Assembly: GCA_030685235.1 (NCBI GenBank)
Contig: MU839115.1
Coordinates: 1-64,000, forward strand
Length of the DNA stretch: 64,000 bases
Direction of reading: 5' to 3'
Origin: Copromyces sp. CBS 386.78
Lineage: Eukaryota; Ascomycota; Sordariomycetes; Sordariales; Sordariaceae
Within the stretch, counting starts at the first letter, position 1. Every line of letters begins with the position of its first letter. Made by a program: the position numbers and the translations under genes. This document shows positions 23,754 to 34,669 of the stretch, piece by piece. The notes under the pieces were generated by a model. The model did not search any database. It worked only from the letters and a program-made list of their open reading frames with translations, and was not told where the DNA came from.

Positions 23754-25224
23754 ATGGACTGGTTCGGTCGTGCCAAGATCTCTTTCACTCACCACGCATC
23801 ACCACTTACACTCCAGCAGAAGGATGGTACTACAACCGACTTGCTCAAGGTCTGCGAACAGGCCACTCCGCCATGCCAGCTGAACCCGCTACTTTTCAAC
23901 GGCCATGTACAGACCATGTGGACTGTGGTTAAGGAGCATGGTCCCCAGATCTACTACCGCCGGAAGATATTCGACTCAGACCACAAGCTCTACACCGGAA
24001 CCTTCACTGTCGATTTTGTAACTGAGCCACACCAAGGCTTCGAGGAGAAACTGCCCCCAAGGACCGCCTATTTCTCCGAACAAGCCTTTGCCAGCCTACC
24101 TTCGGATGATAGCAAGCCTATGCTCATCGTACTCCACGGTCTGTCCGGAGGCTCACATGAAATCTATCTCCGTCACGCCATTCTGCCTCTCGTTGAGAGT
24201 GGCAAGTGGGAGGTCTGCGTAGTCAACTCTCGTGGATGCGCAAACAGCGCCGTTACAAGCGGTCTCTTCTTCAATGCTAGGGCGACATGGGATGTTCGAC
24301 AGGTTGTGAAATGGGCCAGAAAGAACTTCCCCAACCGTCCCCTTTTTGGCGTTGGTTTCTCTCTGGGTGCCAACATTTTGACCAACGTGAGTAACTCGTA
24401 CCTTCCACCCGAGCAGATAGGTACAAAGACCACTGACATGTTTGAAATAGTATGTTGGAGAAGAAGGAGAGGGTTGTCTCCTGAAGGGTGCCATTGCCGT
24501 TGGAAACCCGTTCAACCTAGATGTTACCAACAGGGCTTTACGGAGGACTCACTTGGGAAGACTCTACCAACGGGTTATGGGAAGTAGGTTAACCCTGCTT
24601 GTTTCACACTGCTTAACAGGATTGCTGACACAACATGTGATTTCACAGCCAACATGAAGAAGCTTGTCGCAAACCACAAGGAGACCGTGCTCAAGTACAC
24701 CAACCTCGACTACGACAGGATACAGAACATCACCTATCTGAACGAGTTTGATCGTGAAGTGCAGACCGTAACCTGGGGTTATCCCACCGAAGATGCCTAC
24801 TACCGCGATGCTTCCTCCTGTGACGCTGTCCTAGGCATCAGGATTCCTTTCATGGCACTCTCTGCCGCTGATGATCCGGTGAGCATATCCCCTTTCTCCT
24901 AACGAGTCCAGTTTGAGACCCTTGATGAGTGTAGAGCTGACACCCCATTAGATCGCTGTCGAGGAAGCCATTCCCTACCAAGAGCTTAAGCAAAACCCCT
25001 ACACAGTTCTCTGCCTTACATCTCTCGGCGGTCATCTTTCGTGGTTTGAGGTCGGTGGCGGAAGATGGCATACTCGTCCTATCTGCAACTTCTTGAACAA
25101 GATGGCTTTCGAGATTGACTTGGAGGCCATCAAGCCTGATGCTTGCGACAAGTGGGACAGCCAGTTCAGAACTCACTTCGACCCCGTGCAGCGGAAGTTG
25201 CAGATTCTCGATCTTGACCAGTAG
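23754..25224 (+). CDS. Alpha/beta hydrolase, EHT1/EEB1-like, 422 aa
   Basis: Four exons: 23754-24386, 24451-24583, 24649-24878 and 24952-25224, all in phase. The ATG at 23754 gives a start without the long hydrophobic read-through seen further up the frame. The fold is the ABHD1/3-type hydrolase family (yeast EHT1, EEB1, YMR210w): NPLLFNGHVQT near 44-53, the HGLSGGS oxyanion loop at 128-134, nucleophile Ser203 in GFSLG, acid Asp330 or Asp331, and His360 in GGHLSWFE. Yeast relatives make and hydrolyse medium-chain fatty acid ethyl esters or act on monoacylglycerols; the exact substrate here cannot be told from sequence. No membrane anchor is evident. Length is normal for the family (about 420-450). 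Confidence 0.92.
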
Positions 25225-25729
25225 GTGCTGCTTGAGTGAACACATAGACGGTGAAAAATGTACATAGACGAATGGTAGAGATGTGTTGGACAGTTAGTCA
25301 GAGGCTTAGACTTAGAGGTGCATTGGGGCAGGATATATATAGCATTAGCTTCGTGCTTACGGCTTTGAAATACTTAGAACCGGAGGCTTGTTAATTGAAG
25401 CTCATACGAGGCACAGGCCACGAGCCACACACCTCTTGGCAGTTATTACATAGACAATAGGTATCACCGACTCATGGCGGAGGTTGAACAGATGCTGACG
25501 TGCCCAATTGGTATCTTAAATTTCCATACAGACAAAATAAACTAATCGACTTTTCCCCGGCCAAGCCCATCCTACCCGCCGCCGAAGACTTTGGTTGATA
25601 TAAACGCCCAGACGCCATACATGCGAAGAAATAATGCTTGGTGTAGGTGTATTACACGACAAACTTCCACCCCTTTCTCTTTCAATCTCCCAGCCTAATG
25701 GGAATTCGAAACGTCCTCGCTCAGGTTGA
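25225..25729. other. Convergent intergenic region
   Basis: The spacer holds the 3' ends of the hydrolase (+) and LOC1 (-). Nothing else is seen. Confidence 0.6.
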
Positions 25730-26466
25730 TTATTCGGCAGCGAAAGATACCGACTTCTTCTTTTTCGACTTGAAGGCGTTCGTACCGGCAGACGAGATGT
25801 TCTTGACATCTCTGGCATCGTCATCGTCGCCCTTGCCACCGCCCGTCTGCTTGCTGCGTTTACGCTTCTTGCGCAGCGAGTCCTTGGTCTCTTCTAGCCT
25901 GGCCTTGCGCTCGGCCTCCTTCTTGTCGGCCTCGACGCGTCTCGCCTCGCGGATCTCCTCCATTTGTCGTGCCTTGATCATCTTGGACTCGATCTGGCCC
26001 TCCTTTTCGGCTTGTACGATGGCGAGAATAGTGGCCATGCTCTCCTGTGCAGGTGGTGAAAACGTGTCAGTTACTTGATGCTTTCCGAATTTGGAACCTC
26101 TAACAAAAATGAAGGCCAATATGACCCAGCTCCCAACGGAAAAGAACTAACCTTGTCATCAACAAACACCTTGCCCTTCTTCTTTCCCTTCGGCTTGCTC
26201 ACACCAACGGGGGTGACCATGTTGAGTTCCGGAATCAGTCCCGCAAGCTCCTTCTCGCTGTACTTTCTCTTCTTCTGCTTCCTGGCGATAAGCTCCTTGA
26301 TGTCCGGTCGGCCCTTGTTGGCGGTCACGAGAGTGTGGGTCTTGCTCTTCGGCTTTCCCTTCGACTTGAGCACTCCGTCGTTCCTCGACCTCTCCGCATC
26401 TTTGCTGCCCTTGATGCCGGACTTATTGGCAGCGTGCTTGTTTTTTATCGTCTTGGTCGGCGCCAT
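25730..26466 (-). CDS. loc1: LOC1-like 60S ribosome assembly/export protein, 209 aa
   Basis: Two exons: 26466-26152 and 26044-25730, with a 107-nt intron in phase 0. The protein is small and very basic. An N-terminal Lys/Ser-rich part with short basic clusters is followed by the block [20 protein letters not shown] near 53-72 and a GKVFVDDKE motif that spans the splice junction. A long charged helix follows (about 115-165), ending in a Lys-rich tail. This layout is that of Loc1, a nucleolar double-stranded RNA-binding protein needed for pre-60S maturation and, in yeast, ASH1 mRNA localisation. It shares a 532-bp divergent promoter with the histidine gene. Confidence 0.9.
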
Positions 26467-26998
26467 TGTGGGTTATGGTTTGGACGTTGATACCGTCGGA
26501 AGAAAACTGCCGTGGATGGATTGAATCGATGGACAGATGGGGTGGATGGAGTACGAATACGTTCGAATGTATCCTGTACGCTGTCGCTTCGGTCGACTTC
26601 TCTGGGGAAAATTTTGGGACCGGAATTGGTCCCTGCCTTATCTTATCGCTGCTAAGCTAGAGCTTAATTGGCACTGTATTAATGAGGTGCCTGCGGCTAT
26701 GGGGCAGTGGGGTCTGTCACCTCCTGTCACCTCGCCGTGGGGCTACCCTGGAATCTCGAATTGGCTGCTCGGGATCGGCAGGCAAGCAAAAAAGTCTAGC
26801 GCGGGGTTGGCGGCACTATTGATTGCCTACCCTAAGGTACGTATCGGTGCGTCACTGGTGGTCCTCCGAAACCGCCAAAATTTCCGAGATCACCAACTTT
26901 CTTGTCGCCATCCTTTCATCCCAACTGATCACGTTGCCGTCGTCATATCCCACGAGTCTACAGTTCCCCAGAGGTCCAAGACACCCTACCCAAACAAA
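26467..26998. other. Divergent promoter region, LOC1 and IGPD
   Basis: 532 bp between two starts. I looked for a perfect TGACTCA (CPC1/Gcn4) site, expected for an amino-acid gene, and found none. The 3' part matches a fungal leader. Confidence 0.5.
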
Positions 26999-27772
26999 AT
27001 GAGCTCCGAACAGCCTGCGCCCCGCTGGGCCGCCTTTGCGCGCGACACCAACGAGACCAAGATCCAGATCGCCCTCAACCTTGATGGCGGCGCATTCCCT
27101 CCCGAGACCGACGAGCGCTTGAACGTCAGCATCGCCGGCGGCCACGCCACCCAGGCTAGCAAGTCGCAAACAATCAGCCTCAACACCGGCATTGGCTTCC
27201 TCGACCACATGCTCCATGCGCTCGCCAAGCACGCCGGCTGGTCTCTTGCTCTTGCTTGCAAGGGCGACCTTCACAGTTAGTAGACCCTTTTGCGGCACAA
27301 AGCTCTCCAGGGCGCAAACATTGTCCAGACCTTCGAATTGACTCTATATCTTTTCCCAGTTGACGACCACCACACTGCCGAAGACGTCTGCATCGCTCTC
27401 GGCTACGCCTTCGCCAAGGCCCTTGGCACTCCCATAGGTCTCGCGCGCTTCGGATTCGCATACTGCCCTCTCGACGAGGCCCTCAGCCGCGCCGTCGTCG
27501 ATCTGTCGAACCGCCCCTTCGCTGTTGTCGACCTCGGTCTCAAGCGCGAGAAGATTGGCGATCTCAGCACCGAGATGATCCCCCACTGCATCCAGAGCTT
27601 TGCCGGCGCTGCTCGCATCACCGTACACGTCGACTGCCTCCGCGGCGACAACGACCACCACAGAGCCGAGAGCGCGTTCAAGGCGCTTGCGGTTGCCACG
27701 AGGCAGGCTACTAGCCGGGTGGCGGGTCGCGAGGGCGAGGTCCCTAGCACCAAGGGAACGCTCAGCGTATAA
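26999..27772 (+). CDS. HIS3: Imidazoleglycerol-phosphate dehydratase, 229 aa
   Basis: Two exons: 26999-27275 and 27360-27772. The intron of 84 nt splits an Ile codon just before the DDHHTAED motif. Catalyses the sixth step of histidine synthesis, imidazoleglycerol phosphate to imidazoleacetol phosphate (EC 4.2.1.19), a Mn-dependent cytosolic enzyme. Visible motifs are [15 protein letters not shown] at 64-78, DDHHTAED at 94-101 and the second metal-binding block [11 protein letters not shown] near 196-206; the end [10 protein letters not shown] is typical. Length matches the yeast enzyme. The symbol given is the yeast one. In Neurospora the IGPD gene is, as I recall, called his-1, and Neurospora his-3 is a different enzyme. 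Confidence 0.97.
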
Positions 27773-28583
27773 GAAAAGGAAAATGGGGAGGGGGGTTGGT
27801 TATAGATTTGTTTGATATATAGAGTTGCAAAGATACCATCTAATGCCATTTGCCGTGATACTTTGCGCGCATATTGGTTGCTACCATTTTGTCATAACGA
27901 AGACGTAAAGCAGAGATGACGGGGATGGCCAGCAACTGGGGAATTGGTAAAATCGTGGATGTATACAGAAAGGGTTTTAAAACACCCCTGATGCATGGTA
28001 CTGACAAAGTTCCCTTTTCGGACGGATACAAGCCTATTGTGGGGACGACATCGAGGGGAAAGCGGAAGCCCAAGAAAGTCCCGGGAAAACAAAACGGAAC
28101 CTCGCACGATCCCATCGTTTGTGTGACGTACATCACTTTTCGTCTTCTCTTTTGGTTCCTATGCAGATAAACACGCACTATACAACGATACGGTCTCACG
28201 TCGCCAGTAGTTGTGTCTTTATACAAAGATAGATAACGGATCCGCGTCAAAACCCAGACCAGCAGCGAAACAATAGAATTCCATTCGTTGCATCCACCCG
28301 GGCCGGCAACGACTCACTCCACATCTCATGCGTTCCGGAATACGGCCTTCCGAGAATTGGACCAACCTTAACGACCTCAACGACCTCTATACCACCGCCA
28401 CACGCCAAAATAATTCAAACGAGAACCGTCAGGCTTAACGACTGACCTCAATTGTTCCTTTCCCAAACACCCCAGCCAGGAATTTTTTCCCCATCGCCAA
28501 AAACAGCCCACTTACTACCGTACCTTACCCAAACCAGTCCATACCATTACCACATCGACGACACACACACACCGGACCCAAAA
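27773..28583. other. Intergenic region before the 113-aa gene
   Basis: The region holds the 3' end of IGPD and the promoter and leader of the next gene, which is rich in CA and CCA. No gene is supported. Confidence 0.6.
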
Positions 28584-29180
28584 ATGTCCAGACCAAGCGA
28601 CATCAACACTTCTAAACACGAAGAGGCCAACGAAGCCTCGTGGGAGGCATGCAAGGGCGCCATTTCCGGAGCCTTCAAGTGGGGCGTGGGCACGGCGATT
28701 TTGGGCGGTATTGGATACGCCGTGTCGCCGATTTATAGGGGGTTGACTTTTCAGTTTAAGGTGTAAGTGTTTATTTTCATTTTTATTTCTCTATTTCCTT
28801 TCGCTTCTCTGCTCTTCGGCATTTTCTGCTTCAGTATTTTTTACAATTTTTCCTTGTCTCCTGTTTTTTTCTGTTGTGTTTTGTTTCGTGTCGTTTCTGT
28901 GTTTGCTTTCTTTGGGTTTGGGTGTCGTGAGTGAGGAGGTGCTATGTGCTATGCGACTGGGTGTTAAAGAAGAGAGATATCATGGTTACTGACGATGGGG
29001 GAAAAAAAAAATTGCAGATACATACAAACGTCCGGCATGATACTGGGCAGTATGCTGGAGGCGGATCATCGCATCCGTGAATATGAGGCGGCCATGAGGA
29101 TGAGGAGGAGGATAGCGGCCGATCAGGCTAGGTGGAGGCAATTTGAGGAGACGTATGGGAAGGATGAGGATGATGAGTGA
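28584..29180 (+). CDS. Small fungal membrane protein, 113 aa
   Basis: Two exons: 28584-28762 and 29018-29180, joined in phase at a Val codon. The frame is open further up only from a TTG, so the ATG at 28584 is the start. A polar N-terminus is followed by a Gly-rich helix (about 31-50, GVGTAILGGIGYAVSPIY), a second weak hydrophobic stretch (about 60-72), and an Arg/Glu-rich amphipathic C-terminus (RMRRRIAADQARWR). The topology recalls small mitochondrial inner-membrane assembly factors such as HIG1-type proteins, but the HIG1 signature is not clear, so I give no family. The intron is long for this genome (255 nt) and strongly T-rich. Confidence 0.75.
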
Positions 29181-29510
29181 GTGAGTGACGAAGTGAGGGA
29201 TGGCAGGGCATGCATGAGGCTCTGTTGAGAGTTCTGGGGTTATAGTATTGGAACGATTAGGTCGGCATATGGGAGCTGGGTTTGGTGGATGATGAACGGT
29301 TGGCAGTATTTCTCTCTTCTCTTCTCATGTTCATAAATTGCTTTATATACAGACAGAGCTCTGCTACTTGAACTACTGCAGTGCCTATATGTCATATCAG
29401 GCGTGTACATGATATTCGTGATTCCAACCATTTCCTCCTTTCTCATAATCCTATCAGTCGTTCCAAGCATCATGATCGTCATTACCATTCGTAATGGCCT
29501 TCATAACCTC
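29181..29510. other. Convergent intergenic region
   Basis: 330 bp between the 3' ends of the 113-aa gene (+) and the secreted-protein gene (-). Nothing else is seen. Confidence 0.6.
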
Positions 29511-30199
29511 TTACAGAGGGTAAGGGCTTTCGGGCCCGTAGACACAACCAAAATTGGTGAACCCGACAGGGACTCTCAGCAGCTCGGGGAAAAGATGTTC
29601 ATGAGGCCTGTTGATGCCCTCAAATCCGAAATAAGTCGACGCTTGAGGTGAGCCTTCGACCACAGTGGTACTGAAAAATTCGGAATTTGTCAGCATGGCT
29701 CAAAAACAACTGTATGAAACTGACCAAGCGAAAGCAAGAAAGAGGCGACTCACTCGCAGATATTCATGATACCAGCATCAAAATAGTCAACGTATCCCAT
29801 CGAGATCAACCACTTGCCAGCCCCAACATCGTCTTTGGAGCAGGGCAGCGAGTGGAACTCGGCAAACTTCCAGTTCTGTCCATCGGGAATGCGTGCGTTG
29901 ACGTTGCAGGGAACCTCCTTATTGTCCCGCGAGTCCCAGATGGCAAAGCTGAGCTCGACCGAGTGCGTGGTATCGTTCCAGTGACGAGAGAAGCCTTTCA
30001 CGGACCACCAAGGGCCTTGGTCCACCCACTCGTCGCCGGTGCTGCCGCCGTTGTCACCCTTGTTGTTGCCACCCTTGTTGTTGCCGTGCTTGACGTTCTT
30101 ATGGAGCTCGCCCGGGACGCGGACCTCGTTGATGGGTGTAGCGAGGGTAGCCGGGAGGCCCGACAGAAGGGCGGAGAGAAGGACGGTATTGAGCTGCAT
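29511..30199 (-). CDS. Small secreted protein, 201 aa
   Basis: Two exons: 30199-29754 and 29670-29511, with an 83-nt intron that joins two open frames in phase; without it the protein would stop after 149 residues. Residues 1-20 form a clear signal peptide (hydrophobic core, AxA-type end). A Gly/Asn/Lys-rich low-complexity stretch lies at about 38-52. The remainder has a WWSVKGFSRHW block, a few Cys residues and no membrane helix or GPI signal that I can see. I do not recognise a family. It may be a cell-wall or small secreted, effector-like protein. A TATAAAT box (rc of 30348-30354) lies about 150 bp upstream, which fits regulated expression. Confidence 0.8.
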
Positions 30200-33100
30200 T
30201 GTTGCCGTTTTTCGTTGATTCGGTCTGAGCCGGAAAGATGGTGATGGAGTTTAGCTGTTGGTTGTTGCGGACAATAGAAGAATGGGGACTGTGATGCTGA
30301 GATGCTGTGTTACTCTTCTTCCTCTTCCATGCAGGAACCCGTCGTCCATTTATACATTTACACATTTCAACTCTCACTCATTTTCTTCGTTTCCGACAGC
30401 AAGAAGTCTCTTCAGTCTCCTCATCTGCTGGCTTCTTTTTCGCCATCGTGGTTTGCGGTGAGAATATTGAGTTGTTGGTGGTGTTGATGTTGATGTCGGA
30501 CCATTGGGCAATGCATCGTGAGAGACTAGCGATCCTTCGTATTGTCCAAGTCGCATAAGTATTGTAGGCGTTAGCTCAGCAAACGCGCAGTAGAAGGGTG
30601 CGAGAGGCTAGAGAAGAAAGAAGAGACACGGTTCATGTGAGAAGAAAGAGGATGCGCCTGCCCGCCCATCGCAGAAAAGGGAGTGATGAGGCTGGATGGC
30701 TATTTGATTGTTGTTGAGTCTCATCGTGTAATATGGCCATTTTGCCACTGGCAAGTGGTAACTTCCATTATCCCACAGATGGTTCATTCCTCGGCGTGTG
30801 TCTCCTTCTAGGAGAACGTTGATTATCCCATCGCGAACTCTGAACAATCGGGGCACGTTGAAGAGTATCGTGAATTGAAAGTATTGGACAATCACAATTG
30901 TCAAATCGTTAGATACTTACCTTGTCTACAATCTGATAGGTCATGGCCAAGCAACATATCTGAATATCCAGCCAATAGTCTTCAAAGTTTGCGGCGATTT
31001 GGAAATTCGCACAGTAGTGGAAGTGATGATGGAAGCTTTGTTGAGCTCCCTCCAGACCGCCGAGCTCACCGACACGCCGAACCGGCAACTTATAACCGTT
31101 CGACCAACCAGAAGGCCATACATATCGCTTTGAAGACGCTTTAGGGTCTGTCTTGTGGTCGACTTATCCCTTATGGCGAACTATCGAACTCAATTCCGCC
31201 CGGCGCAGCAATCTTGTTGATGCTTCTGGCTCTTCGCTCTCGTGATCTCACGATATCGCCAAGGGAGAGAGGCTGGTGCTTGCCACAATGGCAGCTGGCT
31301 CTGGAAGCGAAAGAAAGATCTGCCACACAGGCAAACTGCGAATTTCCCGACTGTCTCCATTCAGGCCTTTCGTGCTTGATGATGATATGAACGTACAGCA
31401 CCTTGGGATTCAGATGGAGGCTTTGTATACCATGTCATTGAAGGTGTCGATAACAAGCACCGGTTGCCTTATTAATCCGTCAGCCTCCGGAGAAGCTGGA
31501 ATCAATCCTGAGCAGAACATGTGCCATGACAAGTCGAATGGGTGAAATCGGCCCCCATCTTTGAACACTCAAAGGTGATGAAATTGCAAATAGCTGACCC
31601 TTGACTGAACAGTTGCACCGCAACTTTGCGGAGACAGCAGGACAGCCTGAAGGCATCGTCTGAAGCACTTCATCTCAATCATGGCTTTGCCTAGGGCCAA
31701 GAATTTGGCTGTCGAGGCTTCTGTTTCTCGAGGGCGCAGAAAACAGATAAGATGGGGGCCGATGCCGTTCGACTTGGGCAGGTTCCTCAAGGTGCACAAA
31801 GTGTTTCATGGCACGGGTATGGCAGTGTTGCACCAGACAAGCTGCCCGAGAAACCAAACGAGGTCAGATAAGATTGACAGACGGCCGCGGCAGCGAATGC
31901 AACGTCAACTACGCGGATGTCAAGCCGGTCGTTACTGTTGCTGATCTCCGTTGTCTCCTTCCCTATATCGAACGCATCCCGGCGACTTAGCAGGGTCGGT
32001 TAAGCATCGTGCCCATCGCGTAACGCATTTTCTCGTATCATATTGAGGGTGAACCAGACAGCCGGGAAATGTTCCTGGAGATGACTGGTCAGAACTGGCG
32101 AGTTATGGGTGTTGATTAATAGATTGCGTATAGCCCAACGCAAATACCTGGAGTCTTTGAAGGATGGAACGTAAGGTGAACAGGCTGAATTGGCCATGTC
32201 GTTGGTCCTCCATGCATTCATGCCCTTTCCTCAAAGCATCCGACTGGCACACGAGGAAATTGGATGAGGCTGCTGTGAACCCGAAGAGGCGTCCTAGAGT
32301 TGCCGAACAGTTACAGCCAATCTTGCCAATGCTGCGGCCCGGACATTCAGCAGTCTCTGTGTTCTGCAGGTACAGACCCTTCTGTATTCCCTGATCGTTT
32401 GAAACTGTCAACCGAGGTCCTCTGAAGATGGGCGTAACCAGAAAGGGTGGAGGCGGAAAGATGCGTTGTAACCTCAATAGTGGCACCTATCGGGCCGTAC
32501 ATATTGCATGGTGATATGATGGGGGGCAGACGGGCCTCCTAGGATGGAAATGGAAGTTGGGAACGATGAGGAGAGCCGGAGTGTTTCAAAAAACGAAGAA
32601 AAAGAGGAGGGAAGAAGAAAAAAAGACAAGGCCAACATGCCAGGATGTTTGGGGTCTCCAGTTCGGCCCCCCACAGGACCACTGGGGCCATCGACTTAGA
32701 CAAGTCTGATTGATCGGCACGCAGGTTGTCGGGAAGGAGGGCAAGCTCAGGGTAACATGGGAGGGCATTCCGGGAACAGGGAGGCTCGGTGTTGCTCCTT
32801 CTTTTCTGACAAGTGCTTGCTGTGTGAGTGTCCGCTCCAATTCTGTCACGCAAAAAACGTCACTGCAGCGGGACGGGAATGATGATGAATCAGCGATCAG
32901 CCATGGACGGGATCAGCAACGGGAGCGCTAGGAACAACGAACGGTCGTTCTGTGCCGCCCGCGCCCATGTGGATCGTTCCCTTCGTGTTGATAAAAGGCC
33001 GACAGGTCATTTCATCACCACGATGCCACAGGGTGGTTGCGTGCTTTGCTTTCTCCAGAAGGATTCCGTATCCAGGATCGTCTTCCGAGATTTGACTTGT

Positions 33101-34669
33101 GAAACTGGGAAAATAAACAGGTGAAAGTGCCGGACTGTGCTTTCTCTCTTGAGGGTCAGATCTTCAGTCCTCAACTCCATTGGACGGTCCCCGAGACCAA
33201 GAGATCTGAAAGTGGGCCGTGCGCTTGTCGCTTCAAGCTCTCGTCAGGCTCCACTGAGGTGAGCTTAGCGCGGGACAGTCCGGACCCACATTCGACGCTT
33301 TCACTTGACACCTTGCGCGCATGCTTGGCAGTGACTGAAGTCTCCAGCACTGTTTTCCTCTTCTTTTCAGAAATCTCTGCTGCGTGCTGTCTGAGCTTCT
33401 GCCAATGTCACACCCTAGCGCTCGTCTGAACAGGCCCTCACTGGCTCGCGATCGAGGCAAACAAGCAGTTGGTTACCTAGCCAGACTTGTGACCGTTGTG
33501 TATCCTTTGCCCACGCTCGGTTGCCTCTTGAGGACCTGACAACCGTTGGAGGCCATCCCGATATCCCGTCCTTATGACTAGCCAACGTGATTGGATCATG
33601 CCTTCACAACACCACAGACCAGAGGTTCCAACTGTCCCAACCCATTTATCAGCTGGATGGTCCAAACAAGCGAAGGGATGAGAAGGAAGACGGAACTTGC
33701 CCGGGCCCCGGGGCGAAAAGGTCCTCGAGGCCAGCCTGATGCCAGTCTACCCAATCCCAAGACGAATCGGAGCCATGGTCCGCTCTCTATACCACACTGC
33801 ACCACCGACGAGGACAGCACTAGGAACCACCAGAGCTGGTGTTACAGCGAGTGTGGCCAAAGTCTAGGGTTTTCCGCATCTCAGCCAGTGCGCCCTGCCG
33901 TCTTTTCACACCCGACTTCTTGCGGCCTTGGCCTCTCACCTGCAGCAGCCCATTTTCAGCGGGAGCCCTCAAGCAAACTTGCCGACTGGACAGCCTCAGT
34001 CGGCAGATCCTGGACAAAACCTTCATATCTGTATGGCCGTGGCCCTGCCGGAAGCTCAGGAAGCTGTCTGTCTGGAGGTTAGTTTAAGGTAAGGATAGTC
34101 GATACTCACGATGCTACTCTTCCATTCTCTTTACATTAGTCTTACGAGATATCCCAGTTGGCTTGCATTAGTACCAGTATTCGATATTAGTCGACATTAA
34201 CTAGTCACTATTCAACTACTTACCAACTGCCCGGATGATGGCGACCTCCTCTTATTTTTCCCGTCCAAGGCAGTCTTACTGTGCCGTGTAACCTCGCAGG
34301 TAAGATCAGCGGGGGACGGAGACCCAACAGCCAGCCTGCTCCTCCCACTCACACCATCTTCAGTGTACTTGACTATGCCGGGCCCCAAGTGGTGGCTTTT
34401 ACCTCTTCTTTTCTCCTTGGTATTGATTCGCCTGTTTCTTTCGACTTCTATCGACTTGAGGACGACCTCAGTGTCCCCGGCTCTTCTTTCGAATGTTGCC
34501 CAGTTACGAGGCAACGACAGGGAGCTCTTAACTACAGAAACGCCTATACAAAACAAATGGCATAGACCGGACGACATCTGAGCTAGGTTAACGCCTGAGT
34601 AACCACATTTTCACCCCCAGCACCCTTCCTGCTTGTCGAACACAGAGGTGATCCTCTGACTGTCTGGCC
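30200..34669. other. 4.5-kb region without a convincing gene
   Basis: All ORFs are short or have non-protein composition on both strands. The region holds the promoter of the secreted-protein gene on the left and a long upstream region of the 34670 gene on the right. Near 34375 a short frame begins with a plausible signal peptide (MPGPKWWLLPLLFSLVLI) and runs to a TGA at 34579. It could be an upstream exon of the 34670 gene, but I could not find a phase-correct donor. 32575-32635 is purine-rich. A non-coding RNA cannot be excluded. Confidence 0.45.

Noticed and set aside
33591..34082. 163-codon plus-strand frame
   Set aside because: Low-complexity Ser/Pro/Arg composition without domain or splice partners; treated as chance.
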